Notes under the pieces: model-generated
Told to the model about the DNA's origin: nothing
What the model saw: the letters and a program-made list of their open reading frames with translations, nothing else
Database searches by the model: none
NCBI RefSeq assembly: GCF_006715045.1
Contig: NZ_VFML01000001.1
Coordinates: 5,614,001-5,678,000 of the forward strand
Direction of reading: 5' to 3'
DNA: 64,000 nucleotides
Source of the DNA: Amycolatopsis cihanbeyliensis
GTDB taxonomy: Bacteria; Actinomycetota; Actinomycetes; Mycobacteriales; Pseudonocardiaceae
Part shown: one piece after another, positions 8,412 to 16,153 of the stretch
Layout of the letters: every line of letters starts with the position of its first letter
Numbering within the stretch: position 1 is the first letter of the stretch
Program-made: the position numbers and the translations under genes

Positions 8412-9808
8412 CCAGGGTGGTGGTGATCGGCGCCGGGCCGGCCGGGCTCGCCGCCGCGGAACACGCCCTGCGTGCGGGGGCCACGGTGACCGTGCTGGAC
8501 GAGGCCGAACGTCCCGGCGGGCAGTACCATCGGATGTTGCCGCGGGCCTACGCCGCCCGTAGCCAGCATCGGTTGCAGCACGGCTGGCGTGCCTTCGACC
8601 GGCGGCAACGCCGGGTACGGGAGCACCCCCGCTGCACCTTCTCGGCCCGGACCTCGGTATGGGCGCTGGAACCCCGCGCGGACCTGCCGCCGCTGGTGCA
8701 CCTGCTGCGCGGTGCGGCGGACGCGGCGGGCGGGCGTGCCGTGCTGGACCCGGACGCGCTGGTGCTGGCCACCGGCGCGCACGACCGGGTGCTGCCCTTT
8801 CCCGGCTGGGACCTGCCGGGGGTGTTCACCGCGGGCGCCGCGCAGGCGCTGGCCAAGGGGGAGCGGGTACTGGTCGGGGAGCGGGCGGTGGTCTGCGGCA
8901 CCGGGCCGTTCCTGCTGCCGGTGGCCGCGTCCCTGCTGGAGGCGGGTGGCCGGGTGCCGGCCGTGCTGGAGGCCAACCCGGCGGCCACCCTGCTGCGTGG
9001 CTGGGCCGCCCGCGGCTGGGAACTGGTGCCACAGGCGGGAAAGGCCATCGAGCTGGCCGGGTATGCCACCGGCCAGCTACGGCACCGGACCCCGTACCGG
9101 ACCGGGCGCGCGGTGGTGGAGGCCCGCGGCGACGGCCGGGTGGAGGAGGTCGTCAGCGCGCGGCTGCGGCCGGACTGGTCGCCCGTTCCCGGCACCGAAC
9201 AGGTGCTGCCGGTGGACGCGGTGTGTGTCGGGCATGGGTTCAGCCCGCGGCTGGAACTTCCGGTGGCGGCCGGATGTGCCCTGGATCGTGGGGAGTTCGT
9301 GCTGGTCGACGGGGACCAGCGGACCAGCGTGGCCGGGGTGTACGCCGCCGGGGAGATCACCGGGGTCGCCGGCGCGCCCGCCGCCGCGACCGAGGGCGCG
9401 GTGGCCGGCTGGGTCGCCGGTGGTGGCGATCCGGCCGGGATCACCCGGCTGCGGCGTCGGCGGGACCGGGGCCGCGCCTTCGCCGCCCGGCTGGCCCGCG
9501 CGCACCCGACCGGCAGCGGCTGGCCGGGCTGGCTGCGCCCGGACACCGTGCTGTGCCGCTGCGAGGGCACCGACTACCGGACCCTGCGCCGGGCGCTCGA
9601 GCGTCCGGCTCGCAGCGGCGCTCGTGCCGTCCGCCTGGGCACCAGGGCCGGGCTCGGCCCGTGCCAGGGGCGGATCTGCGGCCCGACCGTGGCCGAGCTC
9701 ACCGCCCGCTCCGGCGGCGAAGTGTGCACGGTGCACCACCGCCCGATCGCGCAGCCCATCCGGCTCGCGGATCTCGCGGGCACACCGGAGAAGGAGAGGG
9801 ACAGATGA
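8408..9808 (+). CDS. D-hydroxyproline dehydrogenase, large subunit (FAD/2Fe-2S)
   Basis: A 466-residue pyridine-nucleotide-disulfide-type oxidoreductase. The N-terminal GAGPAGLAAAEHALRAG binds the FAD, and a second nucleotide-binding region (VVCGTGPFLLPVAASLLEAG) is near residue 160. A C-terminal cysteine cluster domain (LCRCEG near 382 and GPCQGRICGP near 418) matches the BFD-like 2Fe-2S domain of hydroxyproline, opine and sarcosine dehydrogenase large subunits. It is coupled by 4-bp overlaps to both neighbours, which fits a three-subunit enzyme made in fixed ratio. Confidence 0.86.
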   Translation: MTRVVVIGAGPAGLAAAEHALRAGATVTVLDEAERPGGQYHRMLPRAYAARSQHRLQHGWRAFDRRQRRVREHPRCTFSARTSVWALEPRADLPPLVHLLRGAADAAGGRAVLDPDALVLATGAHDRVLPFPGWDLPGVFTAGAAQALAKGERVLVGERAVVCGTGPFLLPVAASLLEAGGRVPAVLEANPAATLLRGWAARGWELVPQAGKAIELAGYATGQLRHRTPYRTGRAVVEARGDGRVEEVVSARLRPDWSPVPGTEQVLPVDAVCVGHGFSPRLELPVAAGCALDRGEFVLVDGDQRTSVAGVYAAGEITGVAGAPAAATEGAVAGWVAGGGDPAGITRLRRRRDRGRAFAARLARAHPTGSGWPGWLRPDTVLCRCEGTDYRTLRRALERPARSGARAVRLGTRAGLGPCQGRICGPTVAELTARSGGEVCTVHHRPIAQPIRLADLAGTPEKERDR

Positions 9809-10725
9809 GCGTACCGACCGGTCTCGGCGGCGTCGTGGTGGCGACCGCCCTTCCCTACGCCGAGGACCCCGGCGCCCCGGCCGGGCTGACCGTGGATCAC
9901 GACCGCTACGCCGAGCACTGCCGGTGGTTGCTCGAGAACGGTTGCCGCGGGGTCGGCCCGAACGGCTCGCTCGGCGAGTACTCCTCGCTGACCGATGCCG
10001 AGCGCAGGGCCGTGGCCCGCACCGCGATCGAGACCGTCGGCGCGGACGGCGTCGTGGTGGTCGGGGTGCACGGGGTCGGCGCGCACCAGGCCAGGCACTG
10101 GGCCGAGCTGGCCGCCGAGGACGGGGCGCACGGCGTGCTGTGCCTCCCACCGACGGTGTACCGGGCCAACCGCGGCGAGATCCTCGCGCACTACGAGGCG
10201 GTGGCCTCGGTCGGCCTGCCGGTGATGATCTACAACAACCCGCTGGACACCAAGGTGGACCTGGATCCGGGACTGGTGGCCGAGATCGCGCAACTGGACA
10301 ACGTGGTCGCGGTCAAGGAGTTCTCCGGGGATGTGCGGCGGGTGCTGGAGATCAGGGAGCGCGCGCCGGGGCTGGACGTGATCAGCGGCGCCGACGATGT
10401 GGCGCTGGAGTCGCTGCTGATGGGCGCCACCGGCTGGTTCGCCGGGTTCCCCAACGTGTTCCCCGCGGAGTCGGTGCGGCTGTTCGAGCTGGCCACCTCC
10501 GGCAGGCTGGAGCAGGCCCGCGCACTGTACGAGCCGCTGGTGCCCGCGTTCCGCTGGGACTCCCGAACCGAGTTCGTGCAGGCGATCAAGCTGGGCATGG
10601 AAATGGTCGGCAGGTATGGCGGTCCCTGCCGACCGCCGCGCGGTCCGCTGATCGAGGAGCACCGCGAGCGGGTCCGGGCCGATATGGCCCGCGCGATCGA
10701 GGCACTCGAGGGCGGGGCGGGCTGA
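9805..10725 (+). CDS. 1-pyrroline-4-hydroxy-2-carboxylate deaminase (DHDPS family)
   Basis: A 306-residue class I aldolase-fold protein of the dihydrodipicolinate synthase family. It has the GxxGE-like NGSLGEYSSL near residue 53, the catalytic Tyr in MIYNNPLDTK near 142 and the Schiff-base Lys in NVVAVKEFSGD near 171. In this operon it would deaminate and dehydrate the pyrroline product of the dehydrogenase to 2-oxoglutarate semialdehyde plus ammonia. The ATG overlaps the preceding stop (ATGA) and GGAGAGG precedes it. Confidence 0.85.
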   Translation: MSVPTGLGGVVVATALPYAEDPGAPAGLTVDHDRYAEHCRWLLENGCRGVGPNGSLGEYSSLTDAERRAVARTAIETVGADGVVVVGVHGVGAHQARHWAELAAEDGAHGVLCLPPTVYRANRGEILAHYEAVASVGLPVMIYNNPLDTKVDLDPGLVAEIAQLDNVVAVKEFSGDVRRVLEIRERAPGLDVISGADDVALESLLMGATGWFAGFPNVFPAESVRLFELATSGRLEQARALYEPLVPAFRWDSRTEFVQAIKLGMEMVGRYGGPCRPPRGPLIEEHRERVRADMARAIEALEGGAG

Positions 10726-11726
10726 TGCGCTCGGTCCGCACCCTCACCGCCGTGGACTCGCACACCGAGGGGATGCCGACCAGGGTGGTCACCGGCGGGG
10801 TGCGCCCGATCCCCGGCGAGACCATGGCGCAGCGGCGCCGCTACTTCATCGAGAACCTGGACGAGCTGCGGCGGTTCCTTGTCGACGAGCCACGCGGGCA
10901 CCCGGCGATGAGCGGGGCGATCCTGCAGCCCGCCACCCGCGCGGATGCCGACTGGGGCGTGCTGTACATCGAGGTCAGCGGCCTGCTGCCGATGTGCGGG
11001 CACGGCACCATCGGGGTGGCGACCGTGCTGGTGGAGACCGGGATGGTGCCGGTGACCGAACCGGAGACCGTGGTGCGGCTGGACACCCCGGCCGGGCTGG
11101 TCGAGGCCAGGGTGACCGTGCGGGACGGCGTCGCCGAGCGGGTGACCCTGCGCAATGTGGACGCCTTCGTGCTGGAGCCGGACGCGGTGGTGGACGTCCC
11201 CAGCCTCGGCGAGATCCGCTACGACATGGCCTACGGCGGGAACTTCTACGCCATTGTGGACTGCGAGCGGCTGGGCATTCCGTTCGATCGGGCGGAGAAG
11301 GACCGGATCATGGCCGCGGGACTGGGCATCATGGCCGCGATCAACGAGCGGAACCCGCCCGCGCATCCGGTGGACGAGGCGATCTCCGGGTGCAAGCACG
11401 TGCACGTGGTGGCGCCGGGTTCCACCGCGCGACACTCCCGGCATGCCATGGCGATCCACCCCGGCTGGTTCGACCGCTCGCCCTGCGGCACCGGGACCTG
11501 CGCGCGGATGGCCCAGTTGCATGCGCGCGGCGAGTTACCGCTGCATACCGAGTTCGTCAACGAATCCTTCATCGGCACCCGGTTTACCGGGCGCCTGCTC
11601 GAGGAAACCACGGTCGGCACCCTGGCCGGCGTGGTGCCCGAGTTCTCCGGCCGCGCCTGGATCACCGGCACCGCGAACTACCTGCTCGACCCGCGTGATC
11701 CGTTCCCGGCCGGTTTCGTTCTCTGA
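10725..11726 (+). CDS. 4-hydroxyproline 2-epimerase (proline racemase family)
   Basis: A 333-residue cofactor-independent racemase. Both catalytic cysteines are present: PMCGHGTIG near residue 89 and SPCGTGTCARMAQL near 250. Two cysteines argue for epimerase or racemase rather than the trans-3-hydroxyproline dehydratase branch, where one is Thr. It would convert trans-4-hydroxy-L-proline to cis-4-hydroxy-D-proline, the first step of the pathway. The ATG shares one base with the preceding TGA. Confidence 0.88.
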   Translation: MRSVRTLTAVDSHTEGMPTRVVTGGVRPIPGETMAQRRRYFIENLDELRRFLVDEPRGHPAMSGAILQPATRADADWGVLYIEVSGLLPMCGHGTIGVATVLVETGMVPVTEPETVVRLDTPAGLVEARVTVRDGVAERVTLRNVDAFVLEPDAVVDVPSLGEIRYDMAYGGNFYAIVDCERLGIPFDRAEKDRIMAAGLGIMAAINERNPPAHPVDEAISGCKHVHVVAPGSTARHSRHAMAIHPGWFDRSPCGTGTCARMAQLHARGELPLHTEFVNESFIGTRFTGRLLEETTVGTLAGVVPEFSGRAWITGTANYLLDPRDPFPAGFVL

Positions 11727-11749
11727 TCCGTTCACGGCAAGGGAGACAC

Positions 11750-13120
11750 ATGATCGACCGCACGGCAGCCAGAGGCTGGGCGCGGACCTCGCCCACCGAG
11801 CGGGCCACCGCGCTGGAGGCGATGGCCGACGCGCTGGACGCCGAGCGCGAGGACCTGGTGCCGCTGGCCGACACCGAGACACACCTCGGCACGCCCCGGC
11901 TGAACGGGGAGCTGACCCGCACGGTGTTCCAGTTGCGGCTGTTCGCCGAGCAGGTACGGGCCGGGGACTTCCTGGATGTCCGGATTGACGCGGCCGACCC
12001 GGACTGGCCGTCCGGCCCGCGCCCCGAGCTGCGCCGCTACCGCACGGCGCTGGGCCCGGTGCTGGTGTTCGCCGCGAGCAACTTCCCGTTCGCCTTCAGC
12101 GTGGCTGGCGGGGACACCGCCTCGGCGCTGGCCGCGGGCTGCCCGGTGGTGGTGAAGGCGCATCCGGGGCACCCGGAGCTGTCCCGCCGCACCGCCGCCG
12201 TGGTGGAGCGTGCGCTGGGCAGGCCGGGAGTGTTCGCCCTGATCGAGGGGGAGCAGGCGGGGGTGGATGCCTTGCGCGATCCCGATATCCGGGCCGCGGC
12301 GTTCACCGGTTCGGTGCGTGGCGGGCTCGCGCTCGCCCGGATCGCGGCGGAGCGGCCGGAGCCGATCCCGTTCTACGGCGAGCTCGGCAGCGTCAACCCG
12401 GTGGTGGTCACCCCTGGCGCCGCGCGGGCCCGTACCGCCGATATCGCGGCGGGCTACGTGGGTTCGCTGACCCAGGGCGCGGGGCAGTTCTGTACCAACC
12501 CCGGGCTGCTGTTCGCGCCGGCCGGCAGCGAGCTGGTTTCCCGGATCGCGGAGACGCTCCGGGATGTCGCGCCCGCGCCGATGTTGAACGAGCGGATCGC
12601 CGCGGGCTACCTGGACGGCGCCCGCAGGTTCGGCGAACGTCCCGATGTGCGCACGCTGGTATGGCCGGACGCGGAGGACTCGCTCGCGCCACGGCTGCTG
12701 GAAATGAGCATCGCCGACTTCGACGCCACCGCGGCCGAGGAGTGTTTCGGCCCGTTCGGCCTGGTGGTGACCTACTCCGATCCCGCGGATCTGCCGGGGG
12801 CGTTGGCGGCCTTGCCGGGGCAGCTCACCGGCACCCTGCATGCCGAGGAGAGGGAAGAGGTCACCGTGCTTGCGGAGGCGCTGGCCGAGCGCAGCGGCCG
12901 GGTGATCTGGAACGGTTGGCCCACCGGGGTCGCGGTGACCCACGCGATGCAGCACGGCGGCCCGTTCCCCGCCACCACGGCGCCGCTGTCCACCTCGGTC
13001 GGAACGGCCGCCATGGAACGCTTCCTGCGCCCGGTCAGCTACCAGTCCTGGCCCGACCACCTGCTGCCCACGCCCCTGCGCGAGGCCAACCCCTGGAACA
13101 TCCCCCAGCACCGCTCCTGA
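11750..13120 (+). CDS. 2-oxoglutarate semialdehyde (2,5-dioxovalerate) dehydrogenase
   Basis: A 456-residue aldehyde dehydrogenase of the NADP-dependent KGSADH type. FAASNFPFAFSVAGGDTASA (about 105-124) binds the nucleotide, the glutamate is in YGELGSVNPVVV near 211 and the nucleophilic Cys in TQGAGQFCTNPG near 248. It lacks about 30 residues at the N-terminus compared with typical members, starting directly in the TERATALEAMADAL helix. It completes hydroxyproline breakdown to 2-oxoglutarate. GGGAGA lies before the ATG; a hairpin terminator follows the stop immediately. Confidence 0.88.
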   Translation: MIDRTAARGWARTSPTERATALEAMADALDAEREDLVPLADTETHLGTPRLNGELTRTVFQLRLFAEQVRAGDFLDVRIDAADPDWPSGPRPELRRYRTALGPVLVFAASNFPFAFSVAGGDTASALAAGCPVVVKAHPGHPELSRRTAAVVERALGRPGVFALIEGEQAGVDALRDPDIRAAAFTGSVRGGLALARIAAERPEPIPFYGELGSVNPVVVTPGAARARTADIAAGYVGSLTQGAGQFCTNPGLLFAPAGSELVSRIAETLRDVAPAPMLNERIAAGYLDGARRFGERPDVRTLVWPDAEDSLAPRLLEMSIADFDATAAEECFGPFGLVVTYSDPADLPGALAALPGQLTGTLHAEEREEVTVLAEALAERSGRVIWNGWPTGVAVTHAMQHGGPFPATTAPLSTSVGTAAMERFLRPVSYQSWPDHLLPTPLREANPWNIPQHRS

Positions 13121-14142
13121 CTGCTGCGAGTGGGCCACTCACAGCAGCGGGGTGTGGAGTGAAGGCCTGGTCGAGTTACTTGGATTCGACGCGTCCGAGC
13201 GGAGGGGGGGCCGGTCGTGAGCTCGTCGCGCGCCGCCTGCCACGCCGGGTCCCCGGGGGAGAGCGCGGTGCGGAGGTAGGCCCAGGTGAGCCGCTGGATC
13301 GCGGCAACTCGCTCAGGGTTCTCGTCGGTGGTCTCGGCGACGTCGTACCCGGAGATCCCGCCGAGCCCGTGCTCCGCGTCGAACAGGGTGACGAGGGCCT
13401 TGGGGGCCGGGGAGAGGAAGTACGGATCGGTGTGCCAGTCCGCGCCCCGGACCGTCAGGTGGGCAGAGGTGTCCTTCTCCCCGGCGACCACGAGCGCGGG
13501 GGTCGTCATCGTGGAGAAGTCGATGGTCGAGAGGAAGGCGTAGTTCTCGAGCACGAACTCGGTGAGCGCATCGCCGCCTCGGCCTGGCGAGGCAAGCAGC
13601 ACACCCGCCGCGATCCGGGGCTCGGCCAGGTTCACTTCCGTTCCGTCGTGGGGATCGGTGAACCGCGCGCCCAGCAGCAGGCTCGCGGTGTGCCCGCCCA
13701 TCGAGTGCCCGGCTACGGCGACCTTGCCGCGGTCGAGGCGCCCGCGGAGTTGCGGGACGGCGTTCTCGATCTCGCCGAGCCGGTCGAGGATGATCGTCAT
13801 GTCCTCGGCCCGCGATCGGTAGTACAGCGGCGCCTCGGGATGGTCGGCGTTCAGGTCCAGCGTCCTCGAGCTCAGATGGGTGGGCTGGAGCACGACGAAG
13901 CCGTGCGCCGCCCAGAAGTTGGCGAGCGGGGCGTAGCCATTCAGCGAGGACAGGTTGTTCGAGGGGCCTTGGCCGTGCGAGAGCAGGATGATCGGCAGCT
14001 CGCTTCCGGTCACGGGCGCGGAGACTCGCAGCTGTAGATCCACGGGCCGACCGGGAGCCGACAGCACCACCGGGCTGACCGAAAGGACAGCGGCGGGTGC
14101 GTCTGCGCTGGTGGTGTCGGCTGCGTACGTCGATGCACTCAT
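13039..14142 (-). CDS. Alpha/beta hydrolase
   Basis: A 367-residue alpha/beta hydrolase. The oxyanion strand LLSHGQGPSNN is near residue 54, the nucleophile elbow GHSMGGHTAS near 170, VVAGEKDTSAH near 255 and a late catalytic His in DAEHGLGG near 287. It resembles chlorophyllase or dienelactone-hydrolase-like esterases; the substrate is unknown. The last 45 residues are Arg/Ser/Cys-rich, run through the terminator hairpin and overlap the aldehyde dehydrogenase gene by 82 bp, so the C-terminus looks like a recent read-through extension. It is divergent from a TetR gene that probably controls it. Confidence 0.8.
   Translation of the reverse strand: MSASTYAADTTSADAPAAVLSVSPVVLSAPGRPVDLQLRVSAPVTGSELPIILLSHGQGPSNNLSSLNGYAPLANFWAAHGFVVLQPTHLSSRTLDLNADHPEAPLYYRSRAEDMTIILDRLGEIENAVPQLRGRLDRGKVAVAGHSMGGHTASLLLGARFTDPHDGTEVNLAEPRIAAGVLLASPGRGGDALTEFVLENYAFLSTIDFSTMTTPALVVAGEKDTSAHLTVRGADWHTDPYFLSPAPKALVTLFDAEHGLGGISGYDVAETTDENPERVAAIQRLTWAYLRTALSPGDPAWQAARDELTTGPPSARTRRIQVTRPGLHSTPRCCEWPTRSSQERCWGMFQGLASRRGVGSRWSGQDW
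13121..13147. terminator. Hairpin terminator after the hydroxyproline operon
   Basis: A 13-base arm (13121-13133) faces a 13-base arm (13135-13147) with one mismatch, starting directly after the aldehyde dehydrogenase stop. The outer CTGCTG(C/T)GAGTGG sequence recurs in the hairpin at 15684. It probably works in both directions, although the convergent hydrolase frame reads through it. Confidence 0.6.
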
Positions 14143-14194
14143 GGTGTGGGCTTCCTCCCAAGGGCTGGCGACCGGCGTCGACTATGCTCGAACC

Positions 14195-14230
14195 GGAACG
14201 ATGTTCCACAAATATACGGAACACTGTTCC
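14195..14230. promoter_or_regulatory. Twin palindromic operators between hydrolase and TetR genes
   Basis: GGAAC-N3-GTTCC occurs twice, at 14195-14207 and 14218-14230, with centres 23 bp apart and both in the short divergent promoter region. Two helical turns of spacing on one DNA face suit two TetR dimers. The repeats are seen directly; assignment to the adjacent TetR protein is inference. Confidence 0.65.
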
Positions 14231-14262
14231 GTTTCGTCAACCGTCGCCGGAAGGAGCACGTG

Positions 14263-14859
14263 GTGACCCCTGAAAGCCAGCCCGGGGAGGCGCAGGCGCG
14301 AAGCAAGCGGGCCGACGCGCGGCGCAACCAGCAGGCGCTGCTTGCCGCCGCCGCGGAGGTCTTCGTCACCTCCGGTGTCGACGCCCCGATCCGGGAGATC
14401 GCGGCCAGGGCCGGCGTCGGGATGGGGACGATCTACCGCCACTTCCCGACGCGGGCGGATCTCGTCGTCGCCGTCTACCGGCACCAGGTGGAAGCCTGCG
14501 CCGAGGCCGGTCCGGCCCTGCTGGCCAGCGCCGGCTCTCCGCTCGCGGCACTCCGTCAGTGGGTCGACCTCTTCGTCGACTTCCTGGTCACCAAGCACGG
14601 ACTGGCCAACGCGCTGCAATCCGACAGCAGCGGCTTCGAGGCGCTGCACACCTACTTCCTCGACCGCCTGGTGCCCGTCTGCGCGCAGTTGCTCGACGCC
14701 GCGGTCGACGCCGACGAGGCCACGCCCGGTACGCAGGCCTACGAACTGATGCGCGGCATCGGCAACCTCTGCATTGGGCGGGACGATGATCCCCGCTACG
14801 ACCCTCGCCGGTTGATCGAACTGCTCCTCAACGGGCTACAGCGGCCGCCATCATCCTGA
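14263..14859 (+). CDS. TetR/AcrR family transcriptional regulator
   Basis: A 198-residue regulator. The helix-turn-helix spans about residues 18-62, with IREIAARAGVGMGTIYRHFP. GTG 14263 is chosen because AAGGAG lies six bases upstream; the frame is open further upstream but would cross the operator palindromes. It is divergent from the alpha/beta hydrolase and probably represses both genes through the twin GGAAC-N3-GTTCC sites. Confidence 0.85.
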   Translation: MTPESQPGEAQARSKRADARRNQQALLAAAAEVFVTSGVDAPIREIAARAGVGMGTIYRHFPTRADLVVAVYRHQVEACAEAGPALLASAGSPLAALRQWVDLFVDFLVTKHGLANALQSDSSGFEALHTYFLDRLVPVCAQLLDAAVDADEATPGTQAYELMRGIGNLCIGRDDDPRYDPRRLIELLLNGLQRPPSS

Positions 14860-14972
14860 TCCCGACCTCGGCTGACCGGCTGAGGGGGTGTAGGGCGAAT
14901 ACTCCGGTTGACGGCTGGGCGGGGTGCGCGGGGCTGCTTACCGTGAAAGCCCCTGCGAATGAGGAGAATGTC

Positions 14973-15677
14973 ATGCGGAAACGTTTTCTGCCCCGCATTG
15001 TCACGATGGTCGTCGCGCTGGTCGCCGCCGGTCTCACCGGCTCGCTGACCGCCGCGGCCGAAGCCCCATCCCGCCCGCTGATGGGCGGGATGGAGCTGAA
15101 CGCCGATCCGACCGGCCCGGTCCACCGGCCGTGTGTGTCGGCGTTCAACGTGCGTAGCGGAAAGGTCGGCTACGTACTCACCCACGGCGCTTGCGGAAAG
15201 GTCGGGCAGAAGGTGTACGGCCCGGACGGGACGTTGATCGGGACGATCGCCTTCGCGAGCACGGTCGGCCCGGATGCCGCGCTGGTCGAGGTGAGCAACA
15301 CCCGGCAATGGGAGCAAGGTCCCTGGATCGCGCTGCCGGAGACCCGCCAGCCGCTGACGGTGGCCGGTGCCAAGGAGGCCCCTGTCGGCGACAAGGTCTG
15401 CATCTCCAGCCCGGTCAGCGGCAGGAAGTGCGGCACCATCACCGCAAGGGACCGCACGGTGACCCTGCCCGACCGCACCCTGCGCGGCGTTATCCAGACC
15501 GACATTTGCGTGCGCGACGGTGACCGCGGTGCCCCGCTGTTCACGCTGGACTCCCGGGGCCGGGCCCACGCACAGGGCCACCTCGTCGCCGCGACCCGCT
15601 GGTATCCCTGCGCCAGCTACTTCCAGCCGATCAACGCCGTCCTGTCCCACTACCGCCTGACCCTGCTCACCGGCTGA
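14973..15677 (+). CDS. Secreted S1-family protease-like protein, active serine missing
   Basis: A 234-residue protein with a signal peptide (MRKRF, then a hydrophobic stretch [22 protein letters not shown]) and a streptogrisin-like body. The order of family landmarks is kept: VGYVLTHGACG where TAGHC is expected, PDAALVEV around the Asp, and DGDRGAPLF where GDSGGPLF is expected. The catalytic Ser is Arg and the His is displaced, so it is probably not a protease but a pseudo-enzyme or binding protein. Four Cys could form two disulfides. GAGGAGA precedes ATG 14973. Single gene followed by a strong hairpin. Confidence 0.7.
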   Translation: MRKRFLPRIVTMVVALVAAGLTGSLTAAAEAPSRPLMGGMELNADPTGPVHRPCVSAFNVRSGKVGYVLTHGACGKVGQKVYGPDGTLIGTIAFASTVGPDAALVEVSNTRQWEQGPWIALPETRQPLTVAGAKEAPVGDKVCISSPVSGRKCGTITARDRTVTLPDRTLRGVIQTDICVRDGDRGAPLFTLDSRGRAHAQGHLVAATRWYPCASYFQPINAVLSHYRLTLLTG

Positions 15678-15683
15678 AGCCAA

Positions 15684-15740
15684 CTGCTGTGAGTGGCTCG
15701 TTCCCTGCGTTTTTCGCAGGGAACGGGCCCTTCACAGCAG
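15684..15740. terminator. Bidirectional terminator, two-part hairpin
   Basis: An outer stem (CTGCTGTGA, 15684-15692, with TCACAGCAG, 15732-15740) encloses an 11-bp perfect inner stem (15699-15709 with 15715-15725) around a TTTTT loop. It lies between two convergent genes, 7 bp and 4 bp from their stops, and shares the outer sequence with the hairpin at 13121. Confidence 0.75.
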
Positions 15741-15743
15741 GGG

Positions 15744-16055
15744 TCAGTGGCCGGCGAGGTCGTAGTCGTCGGCGGTGGGTGGGTGCGGGTCGGTGAGCCA
15801 GACCAGGCGAGCCTCGCTGTGCCAGGTGTGGTGGTCGAGAATCCCGGCGGCCGAGTGCGCCCAGTGCGTGCTGCCGTCCGGGAACCACAGGATCGCCTTG
15901 CCGAGCTCGGTGAACTCCATGCCCCAGCCCAGGTAGCCGTCCTCGTCTTCGGGGAACAGGTGCTCCCGGTACACCCCGTACAGGGCGAAAAGGCGGGGCG
16001 CGTACTCTCGCGCTTCGTCGGCGAGTACCGACAGCGTGATCTGATCAATATCCAT
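15744..16055 (-). CDS. Hypothetical protein divergent from the XRE/DUF397 pair
   Basis: A 103-residue acidic, Trp-rich protein beginning MDIDQITLSVLADEAREYAP. I recognise no family. It has no signal peptide or membrane segment, so it is probably cytosolic. ATG 16055 is preceded by CAGGAGGC, a good ribosome site. Its promoter contains a perfect inverted repeat between the -35 and -10 boxes, so it is likely the target of the adjacent XRE regulator. It might be the effector of that module. Confidence 0.7.
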   Translation of the reverse strand: MDIDQITLSVLADEAREYAPRLFALYGVYREHLFPEDEDGYLGWGMEFTELGKAILWFPDGSTHWAHSAAGILDHHTWHSEARLVWLTDPHPPTADDYDLAGH

Positions 16056-16072
16056 GCAAGCCTCCTGGTGAG

Positions 16073-16101
16073 AAACTATGCGAGACATCTCGCAGTGACA
16101 A
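16073..16101 (-). promoter_or_regulatory. Promoter with embedded operator for the 103-residue gene
   Basis: On the minus strand TTGTCA (16101-16096) and TAGTTT (16078-16073) are 17 bp apart. The spacer contains the perfect palindrome TGCGAGA-CA-TCTCGCA (16079-16094). A dimeric repressor there would block RNA polymerase. The divergent XRE protein is the obvious candidate. Confidence 0.6.
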
Positions 16102-16153
16102 TTGCACGATTGTGTGACTCCCAGACCTGCTCTGGATGCGCGAGGATTGGCGC

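Noticed and set aside
8589..11726. Very long open frames on the same and opposite strands across the hydroxyproline operon (one over 1,000 codons)
   Set aside because: They are shadows caused by high GC. They contain the real genes only in part; the real starts are fixed by ATGA overlaps, ribosome sites and family motifs.
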